Shown here: one piece after another, positions 1 to 7,409 of the stretch | Position numbering within the stretch: the stretch's first letter is position 1 | Layout: each line of letters starts with the position of its first letter | From: Sinorhizobium fredii USDA 257 | GTDB taxonomy: Bacteria > Pseudomonadota > Alphaproteobacteria > Rhizobiales > Rhizobiaceae | Direction of reading: 5' to 3' | DNA length: 38,691 nt | NCBI RefSeq assembly: GCF_000265205.3 | Contig: NT_187152.1 | Location: 1 to 38,691, forward strand | The notes under the pieces: model-generated | What the model saw: only the letters and a program-made list of their open reading frames with translations | Database searches by the model: none | What the model was told of the DNA's origin: nothing | Position numbers and translations under genes: made by a program

Positions 1-1
1 A

Positions 2-73
2 CCCGACCGGCTCACTGGGCATCTGAGAGCCCAGCTCGCGCCGGAAGATGCCCAGGCCTTCCTGCCCACCTGA
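2..73 (+). CDS. C-terminal end of an unidentified protein (cut by window edge)
   Basis: The first 71 bases read openly as the last 23 residues of a protein ending ...EDAQAFLPT, with a TGA stop at 71-73. Only the tail is visible, so no family can be assigned. In related rhizobial plasmids the gene before a DUF2493 gene is often a large ParB-like or helicase-like protein, but that is only context. The frame could be open by chance over so short a stretch. Confidence 0.35.
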   Translation, partial: PDRLTGHLRAQLAPEDAQAFLPT

Positions 74-262
74 TGCTGCTGGACGGAAAGGCGGGAGAGG
101 GCGCGCCGTGGCAGGGAAGGCCGGTCCATGCTGGTCGCCGTTCGGGTAGGCGCGCGCCCGCGGGCCTGCCGAGAGGCGACCCTTACCAGACGGCTGTCGG
201 GCCTTCAGCGGGTCGGTCGGGTTTCTTCCCCGCGCCGGCACTTCCTTGGCGCATCGGCTGTT

Positions 263-288
263 CCGAAAACCGGTTCCCACTTTTCGGG
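263..288. repeat. Dispersed Rhizobiales-type intergenic repeat core
   Basis: The stretch centred on AAAACCGGTTCCCACTTTTC resembles, from memory, a short motif scattered through intergenic DNA of many Rhizobiales genomes. It lies in the 380-base gap before the DUF2493 gene, where I see no protein gene. Copy number cannot be judged from one window. Confidence 0.4.
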
Positions 289-356
289 CCGATGCTGAAG
301 CCGGCGCTCCTCGCGGGCCAAGAAACCCTCCCTCAGCCGCCCGGCGCTTCGCTGGG

Positions 357-379
357 CCGCGGCGTGAGGCACGCCGCGG
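357..379. terminator. Strong GC hairpin upstream of the DUF2493 gene
   Basis: A perfect 10-bp stem, CCGCGGCGTG and CACGCCGCGG, closes on a three-base AGG loop. No T-run follows, so it is either a factor-dependent terminator for upstream transcription or a leader structure of the gene starting at 455. Confidence 0.45.
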
Positions 380-454
380 TTCCGGTCTGCCCGCCGCATG
401 GAAGGGATCGCCGTCAGGCCGCGAGAGGCGCGGCCCAAACCGACGGAGACCATC

Positions 455-1396
455 ATGAACCTGTCCCTTCCCATCGACGACGCCTTCGAACCCCACCACG
501 CCTCTTCCCCGACCGACCGCTTCATCTACGAGATGCAGATCTATGGCCATCGCCCCTTCCATGACGAACCAGACCCGCGGCCGTTGCCCGAGGAGCCAGT
601 GGTCCAGTCGGCGCTGGCCGCGATGTTCGACGCCATGTTCGAGATGCTCGGCGACACGCGGTTGGAGCCCGATCTCGAAGATCTGCTCTGGTCGACGGTC
701 AACCTCTTCCACCGCGCCGGCGAGCGCATTCAGCGCGAGCTTCAGCGCAATGAGGATGCGCAGCGAAGCGGACAGAGCGAGCAGGACGGCTCGGAGGTGA
801 AAAGCGTCGAGCTCGAGCGTCACATCGCCGAGGGGATCACGCTCCTCGAGCGCCGCAATGCCTTCGAGTTCATGCGTGACTATGCCGCCGATCTCTTCGA
901 AGCCCAGACCGGATCGGCATGGCGCCCGCGCACCGGCTCGAAGGTCAGCCATGCCAATATGACCGCGGCGATGATCGACTCCAGAGATTTCCTGTCCGCC
1001 CGCCGCCGCGCCGAGACCGAGGTGCTGATCCCGGCCGGCACCAAGATCGCCTTCGGCGGCGGCATCGATTACAACGATCACGAACGGATCTGGGCGAAAC
1101 TCGATCAGGCTCTCGCCAAATATCCCGATATGGTGCTGTTGCATGGCGGCTCGCCGAAGGGAGCCGAACGTATCGCCGCCTGCTGGGCCGAGGCGCGAAA
1201 GGTGACGCAGATCGCCTTCAAGCCGAACTGGACGAAGCACGCCAAGGCGGCACCTTTCCGCCGCAACGACGACATGGTGTCGGTCATGCCATCAGGCGTC
1301 ATCATCTTCCCCGGCTCCGGCATCACCGGCAATCTCGCTGACAAAGCTCGCCGACTCGGCATCCCGGTCTGGCAGGCTGCGGGGGATGGCGCTTAA
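455..1396 (+). CDS. DUF2493 (SLOG-like) domain protein
   Basis: A 313-residue protein whose C-terminal half, from about residue 190, has the DUF2493 pattern: a beta strand with a Gly-rich turn (KIAFGGGIDYNDHERIW), then LLHGGSPKGAERIAACWA and a closing FPGSGITGNLADKARRLGIPVW. This resembles the SLOG nucleotide-binding fold, so it may bind a nucleotide or nucleotide-derived ligand; no reaction is known to me for this plasmid family. The N-terminal 190 residues are acidic and helical without a recognised domain. I chose the ATG at 455 because GGAG lies just upstream (about 444-448); an in-frame ATG at 398 has no good ribosome site. Such genes are common in the maintenance region of rhizobial and Agrobacterium plasmids. 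Confidence 0.8.
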   Translation: MNLSLPIDDAFEPHHASSPTDRFIYEMQIYGHRPFHDEPDPRPLPEEPVVQSALAAMFDAMFEMLGDTRLEPDLEDLLWSTVNLFHRAGERIQRELQRNEDAQRSGQSEQDGSEVKSVELERHIAEGITLLERRNAFEFMRDYAADLFEAQTGSAWRPRTGSKVSHANMTAAMIDSRDFLSARRRAETEVLIPAGTKIAFGGGIDYNDHERIWAKLDQALAKYPDMVLLHGGSPKGAERIAACWAEARKVTQIAFKPNWTKHAKAAPFRRNDDMVSVMPSGVIIFPGSGITGNLADKARRLGIPVWQAAGDGA

Positions 1397-1445
1397 GGCG
1401 CCATTTCCCCACATGGCTAAGGCGATGCTTGCATTTCTTGAAAAT

Positions 1446-1455
1446 TGTGTACACA
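1446..1455. promoter_or_regulatory. Palindrome TGTGTACACA, likely antitoxin operator
   Basis: A perfect 10-bp palindrome sits 25 bases upstream of the antitoxin ATG in an AT-rich patch (TTGAAAAT precedes it). Phd/YefM antitoxins typically bind short palindromes overlapping their own promoter, so autoregulation here is a reasonable inference. A -10 element is not obvious. Confidence 0.5.
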
Positions 1456-1480
1456 TTTCCCACTGAAACGGAGCCTCGCC

Positions 1481-1747
1481 ATGCCTCAATCCCGGCAGCA
1501 GACATCAACTCCCCGCCGCGTCGGCGTGCGGGAATTTCGCGGCAACCTGACGTCCTTCCTCAAGCAGGTCGAAGACGGGCAGAGGTTCGTCCTGACGTCC
1601 CATCATAAGGTCGTTGCGGAAATCGGACCGCCGTCGTCAGACGTCGTCATACGGAAACCAGGTGCATTGCGCGGAAAGATCAAAGTTGCCGATGACTTCG
1701 ACAGCCTGCCGGAGGATGTTCTAAAGTCCATGGAAGATGGGACGTGA
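1481..1747 (+). CDS. Type II antitoxin, Phd/YefM family
   Basis: An 88-residue protein with the Phd/YefM signature near the N-terminus, VGVREFRGNLTSFLKQVEDG, followed by a strand carrying FVLTSHHKVVAEIGP. In this family the N-terminal part dimerises and binds the operator and the C-terminal tail wraps the toxin. ACGGAG lies 6-11 bases upstream of the ATG. The stop overlaps the toxin start by four bases, so the two are translationally coupled. It probably neutralises the PIN toxin that follows and represses the pair. Confidence 0.88.
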   Translation: MPQSRQQTSTPRRVGVREFRGNLTSFLKQVEDGQRFVLTSHHKVVAEIGPPSSDVVIRKPGALRGKIKVADDFDSLPEDVLKSMEDGT

Positions 1748-2142
1748 GGCTGCTGCTCGATACGCATGCCTTGTTGTGGTGGCTGAACGACGACGAGAAG
1801 CTGGGGAATCATGCGCGAGGCCTTATCGGCGATCCTGAGAACGACGTCCTCGTCAGTGCCGTCTCCCTTTGGGAAATCACCGTGAAGCTGCGGATTGGCA
1901 AACTTGATGCCGATATAGAAGAGATTCTTGCGATCTTGCCGGGTCAGGGATTCGACCGGCTGGATATTACAAATGCGCATCTTATCGCTCTTACGGCTCT
2001 TCCGCTTCATCACCGCGATCCCTTCGATCATCTTCTCGTGGCGCAGGCCATGGCGGAGGGAGCGCATTTCGTTTCCCAGGATCAGAATGTCGCACTCTAT
2101 GGCATTCCGTTCGTCACTTGCTCGGATCCAGTTGTCTCGTGA
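1744..2142 (+). CDS. vapC: PIN-domain toxin, VapC-like ribonuclease
   Basis: A 132-residue PIN domain opening with RLLLDTHALLWWL (first acidic residue Asp6), then Glu44 in SLWEITVKLRIGK and Asp92/Asp95 in RDPFDHLLVAQA. These are the usual metal-binding acids, so the enzyme should be an active RNase; VapC family members cleave tRNA or rRNA. It starts with GTG inside the antitoxin stop (GTGA overlap). The pair probably stabilises the plasmid by killing or arresting cells that lose it. The length is normal for the subfamily and the gene looks intact. Confidence 0.88.
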   Translation: MRLLLDTHALLWWLNDDEKLGNHARGLIGDPENDVLVSAVSLWEITVKLRIGKLDADIEEILAILPGQGFDRLDITNAHLIALTALPLHHRDPFDHLLVAQAMAEGAHFVSQDQNVALYGIPFVTCSDPVVS

Positions 2143-2603
2143 TCTCCGACGGGCTTGGTTCCGCTGACCAAGCCGGCTCCGATCGCTCGGATGGCGCGCT
2201 TGCCCGTGGCGATGTGCCTGGCGAACACCGACGGCTCAGATGGCCGGGCGCGGACGGACGAGTGGGGGAAAGATCACTCATCTGATGCCCACGCGATCAG
2301 CTTCACCCGGTATTGCCGCACGGTCTGCAGGCGGCATACCGTCCCCGTGTCCACCTCTCGGATCAACAAAGGGATGATATCGACAGGGGACGTGTGCCTG
2401 CTGTAGTTGGGAGCGGGCGAGGGTACCCGATTGACTGGCTTGGAGGCAAAACGTTCAAGGGATGCGCGGCCGATACCCCGCAGCGCTGGGCCGGGCGGCT
2501 ATGATGGTTTGTCGCGTCCTTCAGTTGCCCCGAACCATTCCCGTTTTATGTCGCTCGTATAGACGACCGCCTGCTTTTGCGGCCAACCCCTAAAGGGGTA
2601 AGA
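2143..2603. other. Gap without a convincing gene
   Basis: No reading frame has a good start and a recognisable product. On the minus strand a run ending in a stop at about 2273 reads VDIIPLLIREVDTG... and looks protein-like, so a decayed gene may be present. A small palindrome, ACCCC-TAA-AGGGGT, lies near 2586-2599. Confidence 0.4.
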
Positions 2604-2684
2604 CTCGGCCGAAATTTTTGCAAAATTCGATTTCGGTTCTTTTCTCTCGGCGGAAAATAGAATTTTGCAAAAATTTCGGCCGAG
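2604..2684. repeat. Perfect 25-bp inverted repeat, 31-base spacer
   Basis: The left arm 2604-2628 (starting CTCGGCCGAAATTTTTGC) is the exact reverse complement of the right arm 2660-2684; the centre of each arm is AT-rich (TTTTGCAAAA) in otherwise GC-rich DNA. It lies 73 bases before the DUF736 start. It could be a stem-loop in the leader mRNA, a site for a plasmid protein, or the ends of a small mobile repeat. I do not recognise the sequence. Confidence 0.9.
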
Positions 2685-2757
2685 CTGACCGCAGCAGGTC
2701 GGCCGTCTCTTCGCGCGCCATCGGGAATGGTCCCGAGCAACCGAAGGAGACAGTACC

Positions 2758-3081
2758 ATGGCCACCACGATCGCAACCCTGACGCAGAAGACCGACGGCA
2801 TCCTCGAAGGCGTCTTCGCCACCATCCGGGTCAACGCCCCGATCGCCATCGTCCCGAACGCAAGCAAGTCGAGCGAAGAAGCCCCCGATTACCGCGTCAT
2901 CCACCGCAAGACCGGCTTCGAGATCGGCGCGGGTTGGAACCGCATCGCCCGCCAGACCGGCGAGGAATACCTCTCGGTGAAGCTGGAGGCCCCCGAGATC
3001 GGCGTGATCTTCGGCAACCTGGCACCGGCACCCGGCGGCGATCCGAGCAAGAAGGTGATCCTCTGGAACAATCCGAACTGA
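2758..3081 (+). CDS. DUF736 family protein
   Basis: A 107-residue protein starting MATTIATLTQKTDGILEG and ending in the VILWNNPN-type tail usual for DUF736, a small family abundant on rhizobial and Agrobacterium plasmids. The middle carries PDYRVIHRKTGFEIGAGWNR, the family's best-kept part. No enzymatic role is known to me. A strong GAAGGAG ribosome site lies 8 bases before the ATG. The gene looks intact and is followed by strong hairpins. Confidence 0.9.
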   Translation: MATTIATLTQKTDGILEGVFATIRVNAPIAIVPNASKSSEEAPDYRVIHRKTGFEIGAGWNRIARQTGEEYLSVKLEAPEIGVIFGNLAPAPGGDPSKKVILWNNPN

Positions 3082-3094
3082 CGAGCCAAGCGAG

Positions 3095-3116
3095 CGGCCC
3101 CGAGCAATCGGGGCCG
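3095..3116. terminator. Hairpin just after the DUF736 gene
   Basis: A 9-bp stem (CGGCCCCGA / TCGGGGCCG) with a GCAA tetraloop begins 14 bases after the stop codon. Only a weak T-rich tail follows, but the position suits transcription termination. Confidence 0.6.
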
Positions 3117-3140
3117 GCTTCATCGTTTCGCGCAGCATCG

Positions 3141-3175
3141 GGAGCAAAAACGGGCATCGAGCCCGCTTTTGCTCC
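3141..3175. terminator. Second hairpin, long interrupted stem
   Basis: GGAGCAAAA-A-CGGGC pairs with GCCCG-C-TTTTGCTCC around an ATCGA loop, giving 14 pairs with one mismatch. The symmetric A- and T-runs would allow action in both directions. Confidence 0.6.
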
Positions 3176-3278
3176 TCCTGCCGTGCCACATGAGAGGAAA
3201 GCCTGTCTGCTCAGATAGCCAAGTCTGCCGTGAGCATCGCGCCGCCTCAAGGACATCGCGGCCCCTCCAATTTTCAGC

Positions 3279-3298
3279 CGGTGCCCTGAAGGGCACCG
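3279..3298. terminator. Third hairpin in the same gap, function unclear
   Basis: A perfect 8-bp stem CGGTGCCC / GGGCACCG with a TGAA loop. It lies about 110 bases before the small gene at 3416 and may be a leader structure and not a terminator. The rest of 3082-3400 holds no gene that I can see. Confidence 0.4.
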
Positions 3299-3415
3299 TC
3301 AGAAAATCGGTTCCTCCGCTCGCCGCCTCCGGCGGTCGCTCACGCGATCCTTGACCCGGCCCGATCCTCACGACCCCGGGCGTCATCTTTCACACTATCC
3401 AAGGAGATGACGACG

Positions 3416-3583
3416 ATGACGATTGCACTCGAAATTCAGGTTGAAGAACTGCGCGCCGAGCTCAGGAACGCGGACCCCGCCGAACGCCGCCAGATCGAAG
3501 TGGAGCTGGAACTGGCTGGGGCCGAACTGGCGGCGGCGATCGCCGAACAGGAGGGCGCCATCGACGCCGCTCCGCCCTTCTGA
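3416..3583 (+). CDS. Small acidic helical protein, 55 residues
   Basis: A short frame reading MTIALEIQVEELRAELRNAD and then an acidic, Ala/Glu-rich helix ending AAPPF. AAGGAG at 3401-3406 sits 9 bases before this ATG; the in-frame ATG at 3407 directly abuts the ribosome site and is a worse start. The heptad-like Leu/Glu spacing suggests a coiled coil. I recall similar small hypothetical proteins on rhizobial plasmids, but no function is known to me. Confidence 0.65.
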   Translation: MTIALEIQVEELRAELRNADPAERRQIEVELELAGAELAAAIAEQEGAIDAAPPF

Positions 3584-3664
3584 GGGGGGCGTTTGCCCTC
3601 GCGCCTGGGCCGGCACGCCGGATCGACCGGCGCGTCGACCCGGGGCTCCGCTTCGTACCAGTGA

Positions 3665-3973
3665 TCACCGGTAGGGATCCGGTACGCTCGCCGCGGGCAA
3701 CCCGCGGGCCATGTGTTCACGCCGAACACGTGTGTTCGGTCGATAGCCGCGCGCCCGTTTGGTCCGCAGCAGATCGAGGAACAAGCGGACAGCATCCTCT
3801 TCCTTGTCGAAGTGATGCACCATGGCCTGTCCGACTGTCCCGATGCGTCCCCAACGCCGCGTGAGGCAGGGCGTACCGAACAGCGTCGGTTCGATCGCGA
3901 GCGCGTAGAAGCGCGCCATGTTTTTCGTCGCATCCGTGCGTTCGATGTAGAGCTGATAGGGCTGAGTGAGCAT
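3665..3973 (-). CDS. WGR domain protein
   Basis: A protein of about 102 residues starting MLTQPYQLYIERTDATKN. The hallmark is RRWGRIGTVGQ, the WGR triplet, followed by FDKEEDAVRLFLDLLRTKRARGY. WGR domains occur in PARP-like and plasmid proteins and are thought to bind nucleic acid. I use the ATG at 3973; a GTG at 4015 would add 14 residues (SLDAKAGTGDSYA), with GGAGG about 17 bases upstream, and cannot be excluded. Many rhizobial plasmids carry a free-standing copy like this near the transfer genes. Confidence 0.85.
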   Translation of the reverse strand: MLTQPYQLYIERTDATKNMARFYALAIEPTLFGTPCLTRRWGRIGTVGQAMVHHFDKEEDAVRLFLDLLRTKRARGYRPNTRVRREHMARGLPAASVPDPYR

Positions 3974-4018
3974 GGCGTAAGAATCGCCCGTCCCGGCTTT
4001 CGCGTCCAACGACACTTA

Positions 4019-4228
4019 TGAATCGGTCGGCCTCCTCCGATTCATTTTCGTGATCGATCGTCGAGGCTGAAGATCGTTGTTTGGGCGAGCCGGCCGACGG
4101 CCGACCGGGTGCTATTCGCTTCGCTCACGGAGCCCGCAAAAAGGTCTCCGCCTCCGGTCACGCCCCCTCTCGCGGAATAATCCGGCCGGATCGACCGGCC
4201 GCCTCATAGCAAAGGGAATACCCTTTGC
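4019..4228. other. Intergenic region with two palindromes
   Basis: Two perfect 8-bp inverted repeats are visible: TGAATCGG (4019-4026) with CCGATTCA (4037-4044), just upstream of the WGR gene and a possible operator, and GCAAAGGG (4209-4216) with CCCTTTGC (4221-4228) around AATA, which may terminate transcription. No gene is seen between 4016 and 4332. Confidence 0.5.
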
Positions 4229-4332
4229 GCTCCCCGTCGGTTGCGTGAATGACATCGATCATGTTCTTGCTTTGATCCCACGGTGCGAATAGACTCTCAG
4301 GAACCTGACAGTCTCTCGCCGAGGAGCCCGTC

Positions 4333-4728
4333 ATGTCGATAGAGCCTCAAAGCGCTCAACGCGAAACCGGCGCGACGATCCGAAGCGGAACTTTCCGCGC
4401 GCTTCGGTTCATCGTCAGGCTTCCGTTCGCGATCGCCTTCGGCGTCGTCAGGGCGGCGGTTTACAGCGCGTGGTATCTCGCCTTCTATATCCTTTGCATG
4501 TTCCGCCCGTTCACAGGTTTCATGATGCTCACGGCGATCGTCATGGTGCCGATGTCGATCGTCGTCTACGCCCATCCCGAAGCGGCGAACGGCATGCCCT
4601 TCTGGGCGTTCGGTCTGATGGCGCTCGGGCTCGTTGCCTTTGCGATCGGCTATACGATTTTCCTCGACTGGTTCACGCCGCCTGGCGCGGAGGACCCGTT
4701 CGCCCGGTATCGCCGTTCCGATCGATAG
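4333..4728 (+). CDS. Small inner-membrane protein, unknown function
   Basis: A 131-residue protein with about three hydrophobic spans (residues 30-57, 62-80 and 90-112) and a hydrophilic, Arg-rich N-terminus and C-terminus. GAGGAG lies 10 bases before the ATG. It is convergent with traG, the two stops being 30 bases apart. I recognise no domain; similar proteins sit beside traG on other rhizobial plasmids, but a role in transfer is unproven. Confidence 0.7.
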   Translation: MSIEPQSAQRETGATIRSGTFRALRFIVRLPFAIAFGVVRAAVYSAWYLAFYILCMFRPFTGFMMLTAIVMVPMSIVVYAHPEAANGMPFWAFGLMALGLVAFAIGYTIFLDWFTPPGAEDPFARYRRSDR

Positions 4729-4758
4729 GGCTTCTCCCAATGTGAGGCTGGCGGCTCA

Positions 4759-6678
4759 TCACGGGATCGGCTTGACGAAGCGATTGGCCTTCGCGGCCTC
4801 GTTCATGTCCTTCCGCCGGAAGTAGATTGCCCGACCGCAGCGGATCGGGCTGTGGCCCTGAACGATGATGATCTGCTCGTCTTTTCGCATCGATTGGGTG
4901 ATCTCGTGCGGCATGATCAGCGGCCGGCGTTGGAAGTTGACGCTCTCGGATTTGCGCGATGCGCTGTTCTTCGTGTCCCAGCCGATGTTGCGGGAGCTTC
5001 CCTTCACCTCCACCGTCATCTCGCCGCACTGCGCCGAAACATTGCGCGCCGTGTCGAGCGCCTTGATCGCGGCATAGGAGGCGAAGGCGCAGCCGTCGAT
5101 CCACGACGTCGCGCCATCCTTCCCGAAATGCCGCTCCAACTGGCCGACCGACTGGTACATCAGCATCATGGAAATGCCGTACTTGCGGCCGCGATCGCGC
5201 GCCTCCTCGAGTACCCGCATGTAGCCGAGGAGATCGACCTCATCGAGCATGAACAGCGCCCGGCGCTTGAAGCCGCCATCGGCCTGGACCATGGCGTTGA
5301 TCAGCGAGCCGATGATGACGCGGCCGATCCCCGGATAGGAGCGCAGGATCGATGCCGGGATGTTGAGGAACACGTCCTTGTTGCCCGAGACGATATCGCT
5401 CGACTTGAACGCATTACCGCAGACGAGCGCGGCGTAGCTGTCGAGCGAGAGCCATTGTGTGTCTTTCGACGCCGTCGAATAGACGCCGGAGAAGGTCTGC
5501 TCGGTCATGTTGGTGAAGACGCCGAGCGTCTCGCGGATGAACGCGGACGCGGAATGCTCCTGAATGTCGCGCAGCATCGCCAGCACCGAGGGCTCCGGCT
5601 CGGACACGATCTGCCGGAGACTGCGTAAGTTTCGCCGGCCGGCATATTCGGGCGACAGCATCACATGGGTGAGCAGGCCGGTCAGGAGATTGTGCGCCTG
5701 GTTTTGGAAATAGGAGCCGGTCGAGCTTTCGAAGCGTATACTTTCCGACAAAAGCATGTGGGCAATGCCGACGATGTCCTCTTCCTTTTGCCGTGAGTGC
5801 TCGATGCCATCGAGCACGTTGAAGCCCATGATCGGGTTCGTCGGATCAAGCACCATCACCTCGCGGCCGAGCACGCGGGTTCGGTGCTCGACCACCATGG
5901 GCGCGACCTCGGTGGAAGGATCGAGGCAGATCAGCGGCCCGGTATAACGCAGCGCCGTCGGCACCACATTGCTCGTCGTCTTGTATCCACCCGACCCGGC
6001 AAAGAAGAGCATATGCGTGGAATCGAAGTCTTGGCGGTAGGTCAGCAACGGGGTCTTGCCGCCTTTCCCCCATGCGGCAGGATCGTTCGGATCGAAGGGC
6101 AGTTCATGGACGATGTCCTTGTCGACGCGGTAGCGCTCGCCGACCACGATCTCGCCGTCCGGCGGAAACAGCTTTCCCGCCGCCGACATCGGCAGCCAGT
6201 CCGCGTCCCCGAAGGTTCCGAGCTTGGCGCGCTTCACCGGTTCGGACACGACGGTGGAAATACGCGCGGCGATCGCCACCGCGATGAAGCCTACGACCGC
6301 GCCGACGACAGCGACCATGTCGAGATAGGACAGTGCCCGGTCCCATGATAGCGCGCCGCTCTCCACGGATGGGGCGAGCCGGCCGAATTCACGGACCGCG
6401 TAGAAGCCGGCGACCGTCAGAAAACAGGCGAGGCCTGCCATCGCGACCGGCCTTCGCCGGTGCAATGGCAAGGCCCAAACGGCCAAGAGGCCGGCGAGCG
6501 GCCCGAACAAAAGCGCCGGCACCGGCGAGACCCGCAGGAACCAGTATTGCGTTTTCCCCGACATGCCTTCGGCAAGAGCCTGCCAGCGCCAGCCGACGAC
6601 ATAGACGGCAAAGGCGGTGACGGCGACGGGCACCAGAACGAGCAACAGGCTCGGATGCGGTTTTGCCTTCAGTGCCAT
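4759..6678 (-). CDS. traG: Type IV coupling protein TraG (VirD4 family)
   Basis: A 639-residue coupling protein, normal for Ti-type TraG. Four hydrophobic spans in residues 10-145 anchor it in the inner membrane. The cytoplasmic ATPase shows Walker A GSGGYKT (228-234) and Walker B FMLDE (476-480), followed by the family's RGRKYGISMMLMYQS stretch. It recruits the TraA-DNA complex to the mating pore and drives DNA export by ATP hydrolysis. Its start overlaps the traD stop by ten bases, so traC-traD-traG form one operon divergent from traA, as on Ti plasmids. No mating-pore genes are in this window, so the pore must be encoded elsewhere. Confidence 0.95.
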   Translation of the reverse strand: MALKAKPHPSLLLVLVPVAVTAFAVYVVGWRWQALAEGMSGKTQYWFLRVSPVPALLFGPLAGLLAVWALPLHRRRPVAMAGLACFLTVAGFYAVREFGRLAPSVESGALSWDRALSYLDMVAVVGAVVGFIAVAIAARISTVVSEPVKRAKLGTFGDADWLPMSAAGKLFPPDGEIVVGERYRVDKDIVHELPFDPNDPAAWGKGGKTPLLTYRQDFDSTHMLFFAGSGGYKTTSNVVPTALRYTGPLICLDPSTEVAPMVVEHRTRVLGREVMVLDPTNPIMGFNVLDGIEHSRQKEEDIVGIAHMLLSESIRFESSTGSYFQNQAHNLLTGLLTHVMLSPEYAGRRNLRSLRQIVSEPEPSVLAMLRDIQEHSASAFIRETLGVFTNMTEQTFSGVYSTASKDTQWLSLDSYAALVCGNAFKSSDIVSGNKDVFLNIPASILRSYPGIGRVIIGSLINAMVQADGGFKRRALFMLDEVDLLGYMRVLEEARDRGRKYGISMMLMYQSVGQLERHFGKDGATSWIDGCAFASYAAIKALDTARNVSAQCGEMTVEVKGSSRNIGWDTKNSASRKSESVNFQRRPLIMPHEITQSMRKDEQIIIVQGHSPIRCGRAIYFRRKDMNEAAKANRFVKPIP

Positions 6679-6908
6679 TCCGGCGCCTCCGCGATGCCGG
6701 ATGATCCCGCATCCAGCGCGGGAGCCTTGAAGGCTTCCTCGCCGATATCGCGCAGCCGCCGATGCTCGGCAGAGCCGGGCGCGACGCTTGCCAGTTCGAT
6801 GAGGCCGCCGAGCAGAAACGCCCGGTCGGCGTTCGACAGTCCCGCCCTGACGACGATGCCGCCAAGCAGGAATTTCTCGCGGGCCTCCTTTTTGCGATCA
6901 GCCGTCAT
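6669..6908 (-). CDS. traD: Conjugal transfer protein TraD
   Basis: A 79-residue protein, MTADRKKEAREKFLLGG..., with the central motif LSNADRAFLLGGLIELA that marks Ti-type TraD. It overlaps traC by 11 bases and traG by 10. TraD is a small accessory protein of the relaxosome region whose exact role is not settled. The start at 6908 was chosen because it matches the usual TraD length; a longer frame exists upstream but lies inside traC. Confidence 0.85.
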   Translation of the reverse strand: MTADRKKEAREKFLLGGIVVRAGLSNADRAFLLGGLIELASVAPGSAEHRRLRDIGEEAFKAPALDAGSSGIAEAPEWH

Positions 6909-7185
6909 GAGAAACCTCCGCCGTCGTTCCAGACCCGCCATTTGGCGGTCGACGCGGCGAAGCAGTTGCGCCAGCAGTCCCCTTCTTTTCCCCTTTGCGA
7001 AATCGCGCGGCGATCTCTTCGAAGACCGCGTCGAGCTCCTCGTCGGCGATCTCCATCTCCGCCAAACCTGATTTTGTCGCGGCGCGTGCAAACCGTTCGG
7101 CGGATTTTACTATCAGCGTTCGTCTGCGCTCGCGCAGCTTTTCGATCTGGGCGTCGATATCGGAAATCGATGATTTTGCGGCCAT
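6898..7185 (-). CDS. traC: Conjugal transfer protein TraC
   Basis: A 95-residue protein beginning MAAKSSISDIDAQIEKLRERRRTL, a basic coiled-coil-like helix typical of Ti-type TraC, which helps assemble the relaxosome at oriT. It is the first gene of the traC-traD-traG operon; the oriT lies in the 224-base gap between it and traA. AGGA lies about 7 bases before the start. The C-terminus is low-complexity. Confidence 0.88.
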   Translation of the reverse strand: MAAKSSISDIDAQIEKLRERRRTLIVKSAERFARAATKSGLAEMEIADEELDAVFEEIAARFRKGEKKGTAGATASPRRPPNGGSGTTAEVSHDG

Positions 7186-7231
7186 TCGGGTATGTCCTTT
7201 CCTGTTCGAGCAATCTGATCGGCGTCGATTA

Positions 7232-7253
7232 TACTATCTGGAAAATGATAGTA
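7232..7253. promoter_or_regulatory. AT-rich inverted repeat between traC and traA
   Basis: TACTATC (7232-7238) is repeated inverted as GATAGTA (7247-7253) around TGGAAAAT, in the only AT-rich patch of the divergent tra promoter region. It is a plausible operator for a transfer regulator. It does not look like the 18-bp tra box bound by TraR. Confidence 0.5.
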
Positions 7254-7354
7254 AACTAGGCTAGTGTGTATCATCCCGAAAACGTCGCAGCCGGAAAGCC
7301 GGCCGATGGCCGTCTTCCGGAGAAGCGGTATCGGCCCTTCGGTCCGATCGGTTT

Positions 7355-7385
7355 GAGGGCGCAATATACGTCGCTGGCGCGACGT
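7355..7385. other. oriT: Origin of transfer (oriT), Ti/RSF1010-like
   Basis: GAGGGCGCAATATACG (7355-7370) is followed by the inverted repeat ACGTCGC (7368-7374) / GCGACGT (7379-7385). From memory this closely matches the Ti-plasmid oriT core, whose GGGCGCA nick region also resembles RSF1010. It lies 25 bases before the traA start and in the traC-traA gap, exactly where Ti-type oriTs sit. TraA would nick within or beside GGGCGCA; the exact base is not shown here. Confidence 0.9.
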
Positions 7386-7409
7386 GCTCGGAGAGGTCTG
7401 GAGACGGTC

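Noticed and set aside
73..564. Open frame over the start of the DUF2493 gene, plus strand
   Set aside because: Arg/Pro/Gly-rich product, no ribosome site, overlaps the hairpin and the real gene; typical GC-rich shadow.
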